From NCBI GenBank assembly GCA_013180625.2, contig SNVD02006969.1, positions 62,001-126,000 of the forward strand: a DNA stretch of 64,000 nucleotides, in the 5' to 3' direction. How positions within the stretch are numbered: the stretch's first letter is position 1; each line of letters starts with the position of its first letter. The notes below the pieces were generated by a model that did no database searches, was not told the DNA's origin, and saw nothing but the letters and a program-made list of their open reading frames with translations. This document shows, in pieces, positions 33,086 to 44,423 of this stretch. Position numbers and translations under genes: made by a program. The DNA comes from Boswellia sacra. Taxonomy: Eukaryota; Streptophyta; Magnoliopsida; Sapindales; Burseraceae.

Positions 33086-34978
33086 TGTTAGCCCTAAGGC
33101 TACATGATAATTTTGATGATAACAATACACATTGATTCATTGAGATTTACTAACATGTTTATTTATGTGCAAGAGTAATATCATTGAAATAATTGTAAAA
33201 TCAAGAAAAGGCTTATTAAAATGAAGTGTTGAAGCTAAGGAGAAGACTACATGTTAAAGGCACCAAAGTTTAAGAACAAGGTTTGACTTAAGGAATGTGA
33301 CACATGAGCAATGTTTAATCAATTGATCATATATATCTCTATAGATGTTCAAATGATGTGATTCTTGAGCCTTTGGAAAGATTACTCAATTTATAACATT
33401 TCATATGTTTTAAAGGAATTCAAATTTCAAGTGAAAGGTTGTCCAAATCATCATGCAAGTTGAAAGACAAATGGAAGCAGCTGACATGAGCACCGAATAC
33501 TATTTTGGACATATCTTGAGCTAGAAAAATCAAAATGACTTGATTCTTGTGGCATTAGAAAGAGGACTTAATGAATCACATTTCATATGTTTTGAAGAAA
33601 TTCAAATTTCAAGCAGAAGACTGACATAATTGACATGCAATTCGGTGGACTGACACAGAGAAGAAAAATCAACTCATTTGAGCACTGAATGATTTTTTGT
33701 CCATATCTTGAGTTAGAGATATTCAAATGACTTGATTCTTATGGCATTGGAAAGATGATTCAATGGAGCAGGTTTCATATTCTTTGAAGAAATTTAAATT
33801 TCAAACATAAGGCCAACATAATGCACATGCAAGTTGGTAGACTGACACAAGAAAGAAAAATCAAGTCACATGAGCACCGAATGGTGTTTTGGCTATATCT
33901 TGAGCTACAGATATCGAAATGACTTGGTTCTTGATTCGTTGGAAAGATTATGAAATTTTACAAATCTTTTATGTTTTGAATATTTTCAAATTTCAAACAG
34001 AACATTGACAAAAATGGCAGAAAAAATTATGGTTTTTATGGTGGGCAGAAAATTTGGAGTTAGTGTCTTCACTTGATTAAGTTCTTCCCATTTGCCTATA
34101 AAAGGAGCCCTTCGCCCATGCATTCAGCAAGAGCAAGAGAAGCATTTTATCAAGCAAAAAAACAAGAGAAATATCAAGTCTAGAGAGTTTTATACTCTTT
34201 ATCTACTCTTTGAAGAGAGTTGTACTTTTGTTGTAAAAATTTTCTTTGTTCTTGTATTGTGGTGAGAGTGAGATCTTCTTGTAAAGGATAAAAGTTATCC
34301 TTGAGAGAACTCTTTCCTTGGTGAGGTTGTTCATCAAGAAGAACTCTTGGTGTGGTGTTATCAAGAGTTGAAGAAGTTGCCTTGGTGAGGTTGTTCATCA
34401 AGAAGAACTCTTGGTGTGGTGTTATCAAGAGTTGAAGAAAGTTGCCTTGGTGAGGTTGTTCATCAAGAAGAACTCTTGGTGTGGTGTATCAAGAGTTGAG
34501 GAAAGTTGCCTTGGTGAGGTTGTTCATCAAGAAGAACTCTTGGTGTGGTGTTATCAAGGGTTGAAGGAAGTTGCCTTGGTGAGGTTGTTCATCAAGAAGA
34601 ACTCTTGGTGTGGTGTTATCAAGGGTTGGAAGAAAAAGTCTTGGTGAGGTTGTTCATCAAGCAAGTTGTAAAGATTTCTACAACTTAGTGGAAAGCTTAG
34701 CTCGTGGAGCTAGGAGCCCGTGGACGTAGGCAAGGTTTGCCGAACCACGTAAATTGAGTTTGCACTCTCTCTATCCCTTTCCTCTTTATATTTACTTGCA
34801 CTTGTGATTGTTCTTTATTTTCATTCTCTTGATTGCATTCTATTTTCATCTTCTTCACCTTTATTCTCAAAGAAAGAGTTAAATAATTTTGATCTTTCAA
34901 GAAAAGTTTTCTAAATTCGTTTTTATAAATAAAAACCCAATTCACCCCCCCTCTTGGGTTGCCATACCTGGGTCAACA
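33086..34978 (+). repeat. 5' LTR of Sirevirus copy 2
   Basis: 1893 bp, TGTTAG...CAACA. It has a TATA box near 34097 and five full 64-bp repeats plus a partial one at about 34316-34655. It is roughly 180 bp longer than the LTRs of copy 1 because of an extra unit keyed by GACACATGAGCAATG near 33300. Confidence 0.88.
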
Positions 34979-35033
34979 AGTGGTATCAGAGCAAGGTTGC
35001 TCAATTTTTTAAATCTTAATCGATTTTTGAGCT

Positions 35034-36950
35034 ATGGCAACTTTTAATTCAACTTCATATGTTGAGGGACTTTCTATCTCTAGACTTCCATTTTTTAATG
35101 GAAGTGATTACTCTTATTGGAAAACTAGAATGAGTATTTTCTTGAAATCTTTTGATTATGATTTGTGGTCTATTGTTTTGGAAGGACCTTTTGTTCCTAC
35201 CAAAATTGAAAATGGGGAATGCATGCTTAAAGAACCTAAAGAGTTTAGTGAAGATGATAAAAAGAAATTGAGTTTGAATGCTAAAGCTATGAATGTGTTG
35301 TATTGTGCTCTAGATAGAAATGAGTTTAATAGAATATCTACTTGTTCTACGGCACAAGAAATATGGTACACACTTGAAGTAACTCATGAAGGAACTAGTC
35401 AAGTTAAAGAATCCAAAATTAGTATGCTAGTTCATAGTTATGAGCTTTTTAAGATGAAATCGGATGAATCAATTTCTGAAATGTTTACTAGATTTACGGA
35501 TATTATTAATAGTTTGAAATCTCTTGGTAAATCTTATTCTAATGTTGAAATGGTGAGAAAGATTCTTAGGTGTCTACCAAAATCTTGGGAGCCAAAGGTG
35601 ACGGCAATTCAAGAAGCAAAGGACCTCACCAAACTACCATTAGAAGAACTTATGGGTTCTCTCATGACTCATGAAATCACCTTGAAGGAGAATGAAGAAA
35701 GATTGCGAAGTGGCAAACATGTGCTTCATGGCTTTAAGAGAAAATGAGATAAGTATTCTAAACCATGATCCTAAGCTTTCATATGATGAATTACTTGAAG
35801 CATTCCAAAATTTACATGTGCAAGTTGATAAACAAAATTCAAAAATCAATGCTTTCAAAAAGAAGTCAAAAATCATGTTATCTCAATTAGAAGAGTTGGT
35901 GGAAATAAATGAAGCTTTAGAAAATGAAAATGAAATTTTAAAGCAAAAAGATTTTGAAAGTTTGGAAAGTCAAATACATTTATTAAAAACTGAAAATGAC
36001 ATTTTAAAACAAAAGGATTTTGATAAATTGAGAAAGAAAATGCTATTTTGAAAAAGGAAAATAATGACTTAAGAAATATTGTTGATAGTTTTACAAAAAG
36101 CACAAAAAATTTGAATTCTATGTTACAAAACCAAAGGTGTGTTTTTGATAAAAGAGGTTAGGATATAAAACTCATAAAAATCAAAAGTATTTTAAAAATA
36201 TTTTGCTCATGCATCTTCTAGGAATAATCCTAATCATTCATGTACTTATTGTGGAAGTAAAAGACACAAAGTGTATTCTTGCTATATTAAGAAAAATCCT
36301 AATTTGAAACAAATATGGGTTCCAAAATTTACCATAACTAACCCCCAAGGACCCAAGAACATTTGGGTACCAAAAAGTCTCTCTTTGAATGTTGATTGTA
36401 GAAACAAAGGAGTGGCAAACACAAGTGGTACTTAGATAGTGGATGCTCAAGGCTTATGACCGGAGATGCCTCCAAGTTCTCAAGATTAATCATGAAGAAA
36501 GGAGGATATGTGACCTTCGGTGATAATGCTAAAGGAAGGGTAATCGGACATGGTGATATTGATGATGACATTGTTGAGGTAGAAAGGCAAATCAAGGAAT
36601 CAAGGCTTGATGAAAAGAGCCAAGATGAATTACAACTTCAACAAGAAAAGCTTGAGGAAGTAAATGATTCTTCCCAAGAATTACCAAAGGAATGGAGGTA
36701 TGCAAAAGCTCACCCTAAAGATCTCATTATTGGTGAACCATCACAAGGTATGAAAACTAGATCTTCTTTTAAGAACTTTTGTAATCATTTTGCTTTTGTC
36801 TCTCAATTTGAACCAAAATCTTTTTAAGAAGCCGAAAATGACGAAAGTTGGATTTTGGCTATGCAAGAAGAATTGAACCAATTTGAGAGAAATCAAGTTT
36901 GAGAATTAGTCCCTAGACCCAAATATGACTAAAATCCTTAGTCAAGATAG
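35034..36950 (+). pseudogene. Sirevirus copy 2 gag-protease remnant with pol deletion
   Basis: ATG at 35034. The gag core is open for 237 codons, longer than in copy 1, with a frameshift near 35697. A coiled-coil region and a knuckle (CTYCGSKRHKVYSC, about 36240-36285) with its Gly-His altered follow. A stop lies near 36435 and the LDSGC protease motif is read in a shifted frame. At about 36555 the sequence passes directly from the protease region (DNAKGRVIGHGDI) into VEVERQIKESRLDEKSQDE. This removes everything that lies at about 7195-8335 in copy 1, i.e. the integrase. It ends with the same QVxELVPRPKYD-like residue string and no reverse transcriptase. Confidence 0.85.
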
Positions 36951-37280
36951 ATTTTGCATAATTAGAAGAGAAGTAGGCATGTTGGATATGTCTTAATTTT
37001 GTTTTTATATGATAATCTTTGAATGGTAGCATATGTTAAGGGGGAGAATATATTTAAGGGGAGTAATTAATTTGATTAAATCTTTTTGATGATAACAAAA
37101 GGGGGAGAAATTGTTGGATTGCTTATATTCATAACGTGGATTGCTTATATTCATAACGTGGATTGCTTATATTCATAACGAGTGCCATCTTTTTGTTTGA
37201 TCTTGATTTTATTTTCATTCTTGATTTTAGATTATATTTTAAATCAATCAATGGTTTGTCATCATCAAAAAGGGGGAGAT

Positions 37281-39201
37281 TGTTAGCCCTAAGGCTACAT
37301 GATAATTTTGATGATAACAATACACATTGATTCATTAAGATTTACTAACATGTTTATTTATGTGCAAGAGTAATATCATTGAAATAATTGTAAAATCAAG
37401 AAAATGCTTATTAAAATGAAGTGTTGAAGCTAAGGAGAAGACTACATGTTAAAGGCACCAAAGTTTAAGAACAAGGTTTGACTCAAGGAATGTGACACAT
37501 GAGCAATGTTTAATCAATTGGTCATATATATCTCTATAGATGTCCAAATGACGTGATTCTTGAGCCTTTGGAAAGATTACTCAATTTATAACATTTAATA
37601 TGTTTTAAAGAAATTCAAATTTCAAGTGAAAGGTTGTCCGAATCATCATGCAAATTGAAAGACAAATGGAAGCAGCTGACATGAGCAAATGGAAAGCTTA
37701 CTCAATTTATAACATTTCATATGTTTTGGACATATCTTGAGCTATAAAAATCAAAATAACTTGATTCTTATGGCATTGGAAAGAGGACTTAATGAATCAC
37801 ATTTCATATGTTTTGAAGAAATTCAAATTTCAAGCAGAAGGTTAACAAAATTGACATGCAATTCGGTGGACTGACACAAAGAAGAAAAATCAACTCATTT
37901 GAGCACTGAATGATTTTTTGTCCATATCTTGAGTTAGAGATATCCAAATGACTTGATTCTTGTGGCATTGGAAAGATGATTCAATGGAGCAGATTTCATA
38001 TTCTTTGAAGAAATTCAAATTTCAAACATAAGGCCGACATAATACACATGCAAGTTGGTGGACTGACACAAGAAAGAAAAATCAAGTCACATGAGCACCG
38101 AAAGGTTTTTTGGCTATATCTTGAGCTACAGATATCGAAATGACTTAGTTCTTGATTCGTTGGAAATCTTATGCAATTGTGCAGATCTTTTATGTTTTGT
38201 ATATTTTCAAATTTCAAACAGAACATTGACAAAAATGGCATAAAAAATTACAGTTTTTATGGTGGGCAGAAAATTTGGAGTTAGTGTCTTCACTTGATTA
38301 AGTTCTTCCCATTTGCCTATAAAAGGAGCCCTTCTCCCATGTATTCAGCAAGAGCAAGAGAAGCATTTTATCAAGCAAAAAAACAAGAGAAATATCAAGT
38401 CTAGAGAGTTTGATACTCTTTATCTACTCTTTGAAGAGAGTTGTACTTTTGTTGTAAAAATTTACTTTGTTCTTGTATTGTGGTGAGAGTGAGATCTTCT
38501 TGTAAAGGATAAAAGTTATCCTTGAGAGAACTCTTTCCTTGGTGAGTTTTTTCATCAAGAAGAACTCTTGGTGTGGTGTTATCAAGAGTTGAAGGAAGTT
38601 GCCTTGGTGAGGTTGTTCATCAAGAAGAACTCTTTGTGTGGTGTTATCAAGAGTTGAAGGAAGTTGCCTTGGTGAGGTTGTTCATCAAGAAGAACTCTTG
38701 GTGTGGTGTTATCAAGGGTTGAAGAAAGTTGCCTTGGTGAAGTTGTTCATCAAGAAGAACTCTCGGTGTGGTGTTATCAAGAGTTGAAGAAAATTGCCTT
38801 GGTGAGGTTGTTCATCAAGAAGAACTCTTGGTGTGGTGTTATCAAAGGTTGAAGGAAAAAGTCTTGGTGAGGTTGTTGATCAAGCAAGTTGTAAAGATTT
38901 CTACAACTTAGTGGAAAGCCTAGCTTGTGGAGCTAGGAGCCCGTGGACGTAGGCAAGGTTTGCCGAATCACGTACATCGAGTTTGCACTCTCTCTATCCC
39001 TATCCTCTTTAAATTTACTTGCACTTGTGATTGTTCTTTATTGCCATTCTCTTGATTGCATTCTATTTTCATCTTCTTCACCTTTGTTCTTAAAGAAAGA
39101 TTTAAATAATATTTGATCTTTCAAGAAAAGTTTTCTAAATCCGTTTTTATAAATAAAAATCTAATTCATCCCCCTCTTGGGTTGCCGTACCTGGGTCAAC
39201 A
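37281..39201 (+). repeat. 3' LTR of Sirevirus copy 2
   Basis: 1921 bp, the partner of 33086-34978. It has a TATA box near 38318 and five full 64-bp units plus a partial one at about 38536-38880. It differs from the 5' LTR by point changes and a small local rearrangement near 37687. Confidence 0.88.
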
Positions 39202-39894
39202 ATATGGACATAGTATGTGTCAATAATACGGTACCGAGTATAGTATTGTATGTGAGTCCTTAATGTACATTGAAGGAAAATGCGTGTATGTGTATGGATA
39301 TCTATATGAATGAATTATGTGATTATGATTGTACATGAGGATGTGATGAATTAGGAAATATGAACTCAAGTTTTTCACACAAACCACCAAGAACTCAAGA
39401 AAAGGAAAGAGAGGAAAGGAAGAAAGCGGTAAGAACTCATCTCTTTTTTAGAATTCTTGTTTTATTGTTTATATATTAATTTGCAAGAATTCCTTTGGCT
39501 TGAGATGTGAGTATGAGAATTGTTGTTTGGTAGGCTGGAAATGGTGCCGAAATGTGAATTTGAATGACATTTGAATATATCTAAGTTGGTGGGCGAGGAT
39601 ACAAAGCAATAAAGGAGAGTTTAGTCCAAATCCTGCAGTGTTGTTATACTGAACAGTACATATTCCAAAAATTTCTAAAAATTAGGGAAATATTTTCTAG
39701 TTTTGGAAATTTTACTGATGAGAATAGGCATGTCCAGGAGTGCATAGAAATTGGATTCACTCAAAAATTCAAAGTATGTGAATTATAGTGAATTTTTGAA
39801 CTTCTGGTATGGGATTTCACATTTCCCTTGTCTTAGAACAGAGTAAGGGAAAACGATTTTGTATCTTTGTTACTGGCAGTGTATCCGACATAAC

Positions 39895-40095
39895 TCGATT
39901 GGTGAATGTCAAGTGTTTGTCGAGCGTCGAGTGGTTAGGCATTGAGTTGTCGAGCGTCGAGTGCTCGATTGTTTAGTGGTCGAGCGACGAGTTGTCGAGC
40001 GTCAAGTGGTCAAGCATCGAGTCCTCGAGTGTTTAGTGGTCGAGCATTGAGTTGTCGAGCGTCGAGTTGTCGAGCATCGAGTTGTCGAGTGGATT
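39895..40095 (+). repeat. CGAGTG-rich minisatellite, copy 2
   Basis: Homologue of 31795-31995 in the second copy of the 1.97-kb duplication. The order of the short units differs between copies, so the array has rearranged since the duplication. Confidence 0.75.
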
Positions 40096-42999
40096 TACAG
40101 ACCTATCCCGAATGCACCCTTCTGATTGGGCAGTTAGAAATAATTCGGTTTGAATGACTTAAACCCCTTGAAAAGCCACGATTTTTGGTGTGGAGGTATA
40201 CATATGTGTTATATACCAGCCTGTAAATTTTTGTAGCCATTTGAGTAGGATTGTAATTCCTACAAATTTTTTAGTCTGTACTACTTAGTGAAATGAATGC
40301 ATTTGCAGAATTGTTATAAATGGTTTGACGTAGTATGTATAGAAATAGAGCCAAAAAGGGAAATTATTTCACAACTATGTATGGTGACCTTAAAGAGATT
40401 TTGTTTTGTTTTTAGATTAATCACAAGCATCGAAAAGGAGCTGTATAAGGTAAGTGAGCTAACTATTCTAAGGCCACAATAAATTGTGTTACACTATATG
40501 TAATATTGTGTATTGTAACACTTTTACTTGTTAGCACCTTGATGCTTGAATTGGGATATATTGTGAGTGTACTAGAAGCTTAATATAGAGCTTCTTTTGT
40601 GTGACTGATTGTGAATTGTGAAATGTGATTGGCATACCAAAACCTAGGAAACTTAGCTCTCATAGCTTGAGGGGAGGTCTGGACCATGTGTTTCTCTATA
40701 CCAGATTCGGTAGCGTGGGGCCGGTATCGCCCGGATTGTCAAACTAGCCTTGAGCTATTTCAAGTGTAGGCATTTGAATGTATCTGTACTGTTTCGTCTG
40801 GTAGGATAGAGTCAAGTAGGACTATATGGTTGTCACCTCTGGGTGATGGCGAATTCGTGCAATGTGAGATTGTGATAAATACTCACTGCGAAGATGCCTT
40901 ACCTACGAATGCCGCCAATAAGTGGCTATGTGATTTGGGCCCATATATGTGAACCGACTGTGATATAAGAAGTCCTACCTTGATTAGAGAGCCTTATTTC
41001 CTAAGTGACTGTAACTGATGCTGTGAAAGCTTCCTTTCTATGTGATATAGACATAGTATGTGTCAATAATACGGTACCGAGTATGGTATTGTATGTGAGT
41101 CCTTAATGTGCATTGAAGGAAAATGCGTGTATGTGTATGGATATCTATATGAATGAATTATGTGATTATGATTGTACATGAGGATGTGATAATTGAGATA
41201 TGTGAACTCACTTATGCGAGAGTGAATCGACCTGCAGAGGTCTAGACAGAAAATTGACGTAAGAGCGCAATATATGTGGCACAGGAGCGCAGATGTAACC
41301 GATATGAAACTAGTCAGACAGAGAGTTGGTGCAGGTGCGCCACTTATATGGCGTAGGAGCACCATGTTGGCACATAGAAATGGTTACAAGTGATTTCGGG
41401 GTCATTTTTTCTTTAACAAGTTACCTTATACTTATGTACTAAGAAATGAACAATATTCGTAATGTAGACTCAATTTTGTTGTTATTGAACATTGTTGTAT
41501 GTTTACTTAGCTTACTTACAGAGTTTTACTCACTAAATTTATTGTGTGCCTCAGGTGACCAGTAGACTAAGTGCTGGATGGAGCACTTTTGGCAATACTG
41601 ATAGAGTTCCCTTGACAACCACGGACCGCTGCCCTATAATAACATAACCATACTGTAGAAATTCTTTTGATTTTTGAATGTGCATATACATAGTGAAATG
41701 TTGTGGTTGTGACTAGAAACTCTGCATTTAATAATACTCAGTATAATTTTTGAAAGAAATGACAGAGTTTACTATTAAATGACTGTTTTAAATGTTACAC
41801 TCTGTATGTAGAGTATTGGATGTGACATTATTTGGTGTGGCAATTTGGAGTTTGAAGTTGTAAATAGAAGGACAGTTCACATTGTGAGATTGAGTGAGGG
41901 GTTCTGTAGCTGTGGACTTTTCCAGATTTCTTGGATGCCTTGCATCCATGCCATTGCTTGTGCAAATGATAGGAGAGTAAAGGTTCACCAATTTGTTGGC
42001 AAAATGCTGTTAAAGGATAGATTTATTGCAGCCTATGACCACTATATAAAGCCTATACCAAATCAAAGTGAGTGGCCTGAGGTACAATGTAACAATTTGG
42101 AACCCCCAAAAATGAGGACTAAGATAGGAAGGCCTAAGAAACATAGGACCAGGGCTGCGGATGAAGACCCGCCAGCTTCAAAATTTTTCACTATGAGATG
42201 TAAAAATTTTGGTGGGTATAATCACAACAAAAGGTCATGCAAAGTTCCCCCTGGCACAAAATATAAGAAGGTAAAATATTGATTTTATTAACTGCTGCTA
42301 AAATAAGTTGCTCATTTTTAGTAGTGTTTAACTTATTTGAACTTGACTTTTGTTTGTGTAAGGTAAGAAAAACCACTGTAAGGATAGAGGCAATAACATC
42401 TCTACCACATGCTGATACAAATTCTACTGCTACAACCTTAACCACTCAGTCTAAGAAAAGAAAGAAAAACACAAATGACACACCCAAGAAGAAGAAACAG
42501 GTTATTATGTTGTGTTTTTTTATTGCTTTTATTACTTATTTTAACTCTTTTTCATGTTTACTTGCAATTTGTAGGCAAGGAACTCCATTGTAGGGCCTTC
42601 TTCCCAACAACCTACATCACTGCCTCAAATAACATCATCCCACCATGATGTAGCCTTACAAAATGTTGGAGACTCAGCACCTCTCTCCGCACCTCTCTCC
42701 TCTCAACAAACTCAAACTTCAACTACCATTGGGAGAGGAACTACCAAAGGAAAAGGAAGAGATAATAAACATACCTTTTTCTATTGCACAATTTTATTCT
42801 GTTGAATGTTTTTTAAATTTATATACATATTTGCAGTGAGTAGGTTGTTGACTGGAAGAAAGTAGTGACTATGATTCTAAGCTTGAAAGCTTTTGGAATA
42901 GTAATCTATGTAAGCTAATCTGTTTCTATGTAAGTATTTTTGCTATACAATAGCAATGCAAACTTCAAAATGTTTGTATGTAAATGAACTTATAGATGG

Positions 43000-43165
43000 A
43001 TGCTATTTTTTTTTTTGTAAAAGGACTGCTATAGTCCTTTAATGTTGCTGCTTTGTAAAGGAACTTGTATAGTCCTTTAGGTTGCTGATCTTTTTGTAAA
43101 GGAACTTTTATAGTCCTTTTAGATTGCTGATTTTTTGTATAGGACATTGTAGTCCTGTACTTAGC
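43000..43165 (+). repeat. Short tandem repeat of about 55 bp in the MULE 3' region
   Basis: Three imperfect copies of a unit containing TTTGTAAAGGAACTTGTATA followed by GTCCTTTA and (A/G)(G/A)TTGCTGAT, plus a decayed fourth. The unit has short internal inverted words (AAAGGA...TCCTTT) that could fold into small hairpins. It lies between the convergent transposase and GRF-like frames. Confidence 0.6.
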
Positions 43166-43304
43166 CACAGAAAAAGGAAATTGTAGTCCTGATATTTAAG
43201 CTGCAATGAAATATATTTTTACTCTTGACATATTAACTTATTATATTTTAATGAGTTTCATTGCTGTCCATTTCATATGCTGCATGACATACATAACCAT
43301 TACA

Positions 43305-43822
43305 TTACATCATTTTCACAGTCAATCCTATCAAAATTAGGAGTAGCATGTAGAATAACAACCTATTCACCATGACTACATTTTTCATTTTTTCGTTGAT
43401 TTGTTGAAGCATTTCATTTTGGTTAATCACTATCTTCATATCATCTTGCATCTTCCATAAAATGTTTTGTACCTCATCCTCCCTAGACTGCTTCTGACTT
43501 GCAACATTAATGCATTTCACCACATCAAGAACATCACAGTTAATTTCTTCAACATCAGGCTCCCACCACTTGTAGAAATTATATATCCTATTTTTACATA
43601 TAAAATATAACTTACCGGGATTATTGGTAGACTTATTATCATGACAGCTGCCTTTGCATTGCATTTGCACCTCCTATTTTTGAATTTGATTAGGTTGCCA
43701 TTTACCATTTTATAGATACCTCTTGCACTCATGTTTGCCATACTGCTGTTTTGCCTTGCATTGCTTGAACTTGCTTGATCCATTTTAGCACTTGAGCTTG
43801 ATTTTGATGTCATTTCCTTCAA
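43305..43822 (-). pseudogene. GRF-like zinc-finger ORF with C-terminal membrane segment, within the MULE
   Basis: Convergent to the transposase and close to the right inverted repeat. From ATG 43822 it encodes a Ser-rich N-terminus and then CKCNAKAAVMI. After one frame change near 43640 it continues as STNNPGKLYFICKN and FYKWWEP. Together these resemble the GRF zinc-finger pattern CxC...NPG+xFxxC...FFxW. A predicted coiled coil (DDMKIVINQNEMLQQINEKM) and a terminal hydrophobic segment (LLFYMLLLILIGL) follow. GRF-type ORFs are known in plant transposon-related sequences; that this one belongs to the MULE is inferred from its position inside the inverted repeats. The frameshift suggests it is dead here. 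The expected last zinc ligand is unclear. Confidence 0.6.
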
Positions 43823-44280
43823 CTGGAATTGCTTTCTTGCATGTTGTGTAACTGTAACTTTGATCTACAAAATGATATTCAGGTCCTTTCTTGTAGATTT
43901 TGGTTCTCTGTGTTGTTAATGTTTATGTTAAATGTTGGTTGTTGGTGTTGGTGAGATGGCTTGTGTTGACTGTGTTTGATTTCAAGTTGTAAATCTGTGT
44001 GTTTCAATGGAGTTTTTGCAACTTTACACAAGCTTCATGTACAGATTTAAAGGCAGCCACCCATGCTCCAACGATTAGCTTGCAACGGCTACATTGATAT
44101 TTTTAAAACATAAGGGCAAAATTGTCATTTCAATTATCCATATGTGCAGGAAGAAATATATTTTAATTGGTGGGTTAGATTGTAATTTTACCAATAAATT
44201 AATTGCTTATATATCCTATTGCTTTATAGAAATATGGTTAAGGGTATAGTAGTAATTGTATAGATTTTGGATGGAAAGCT

Positions 44281-44423
44281 GATGTTATCAAACGTCCAAA
44301 CTAACAGAAGGGTATCCCATGATGACTTTTTTAAAAGGTAGAGTTGTCATTCATACAAAGTGGCAAAAGATGTTTTTACATGATGATTTTGCAAAAGGTA
44401 GGGATAGTTTGTGACATTTTCCT
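44281..44423 (-). repeat. MULE right terminal inverted repeat
   Basis: Reverse complement of 27853-27995 with scattered mismatches. It is followed by the target duplicate ATTTTATTT. Confidence 0.85.

Larger units (their letters stand above)
33086..39201 (+). mobile_element. Copia element, second Sirevirus copy, lacking integrase and reverse transcriptase
   Basis: 5' LTR 33086-34978, primer-binding site TGGTATCAGAGC at 34981, gag-protease remnant 35034-36950, polypurine tract AAAAAGGGGGAGAT before 37281, and 3' LTR 37281-39201. The target duplication ATATG at 33081-33085 and 39202-39206 is perfect. It is the same family as the 3903-11049 element. The LTRs are longer, with extra diverged units upstream of the TATA box. 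The interior jumps from the protease region to a spacer that in copy 1 lies after integrase, and it lacks reverse transcriptase at the same point as copy 1. Confidence 0.9.
31277..41213 (+). repeat. Tandem duplication of about 1.97 kb inside the LTR-type insertion
   Basis: Copy 1 is 31277-33085 plus 39207-39364, split by Sirevirus copy 2. Copy 2 is 39365-41213. Both begin with TCAAGTTTTTCACACAAACC and end with the GTACATGAGGATGTGAT region. Copy 2 lacks about 140 bp that is present in copy 1 (around 32190-32345). Point differences are scattered, so the duplication is not very recent, yet it predates the Sirevirus insertion because that insertion is in one copy only. Confidence 0.85.
31028..41827. 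mobile_element. Long LTR-type insertion (probable solo LTR) in the MULE transposase
   Basis: Begins TGTAGCATCTTAAA, ends GGATGTGACA, and is flanked by the 5-bp duplication TTATT (31023-31027 and 41828-41832). These TG...CA ends and the duplication fit an LTR retroelement. After removing the nested Sirevirus copy about 4.7 kb remains. It has no coding domains, a promoter-like TATA (TCTATAAAAGGGGG near 31208) and a direct duplication of about 1.97 kb. I read it as a solo LTR of a large retroelement that suffered an internal tandem duplication. A diverged relative begins at 50310. The plus orientation is suggested only by the TATA box. Confidence 0.65.
28759..42600 (+). pseudogene. MuDR/FAR1-type MULE transposase pseudogene, split by an insertion
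   Basis: N-terminal part from ATG 28759: an acidic, low-complexity segment, then the MuDR DNA-binding-like domain (GPKGEVKFVVGRTFQSLAHF...CKCVVKGCLWRIHAS, about 29570-29755). The catalytic MULE domain in the next frame has Asp in IIGLDGCHLKG (about 30190), Asp in MSDRQKGIINAL (about 30385) and Glu in NNITESFNSW (about 30690). A probable intron follows 30787. The gene is cut at 31027 and resumes at 41833 with FEVVNRR and a SWIM-type zinc finger (CSCG...PCIHAIAC, about 41900-41960). A CX2C-like tail follows (CKNFGGYNHNKRSC), with further small C-terminal exons to about 42600. Defects: stops at 29089, 29479, 29758, 30526, 30574 and 30718, frame changes, and the 10.8-kb insertion. Confidence 0.85.
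27853..44423 (+). mobile_element. Mutator-like element (MULE) with nested insertions
   Basis: Terminal inverted repeats of about 140 bp start CGGGATAATATCACAGACTA on the left and AGGAAAATGTCACAAACTAT (reverse complement) on the right. They are bounded by a 9-bp duplication with one mismatch: ATTTCATTT at 27844-27852 and ATTTTATTT at 44424-44432. Inside are a MuDR-type transposase pseudogene on the plus strand and a reverse-strand GRF-like ORF near the right end. About 10.8 kb of the span is a later LTR-type insertion (31028-41827) that itself contains Sirevirus copy 2. Without that, the MULE would be about 5.8 kb, a normal autonomous size. Confidence 0.85.

Noticed and set aside
31028..41827. 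Two adjacent solo LTRs instead of one duplicated LTR
   Set aside because: Only one TTATT target pair and one set of TG/CA ends are visible; the internal repeat starts and ends within the LTR body, not at its termini.
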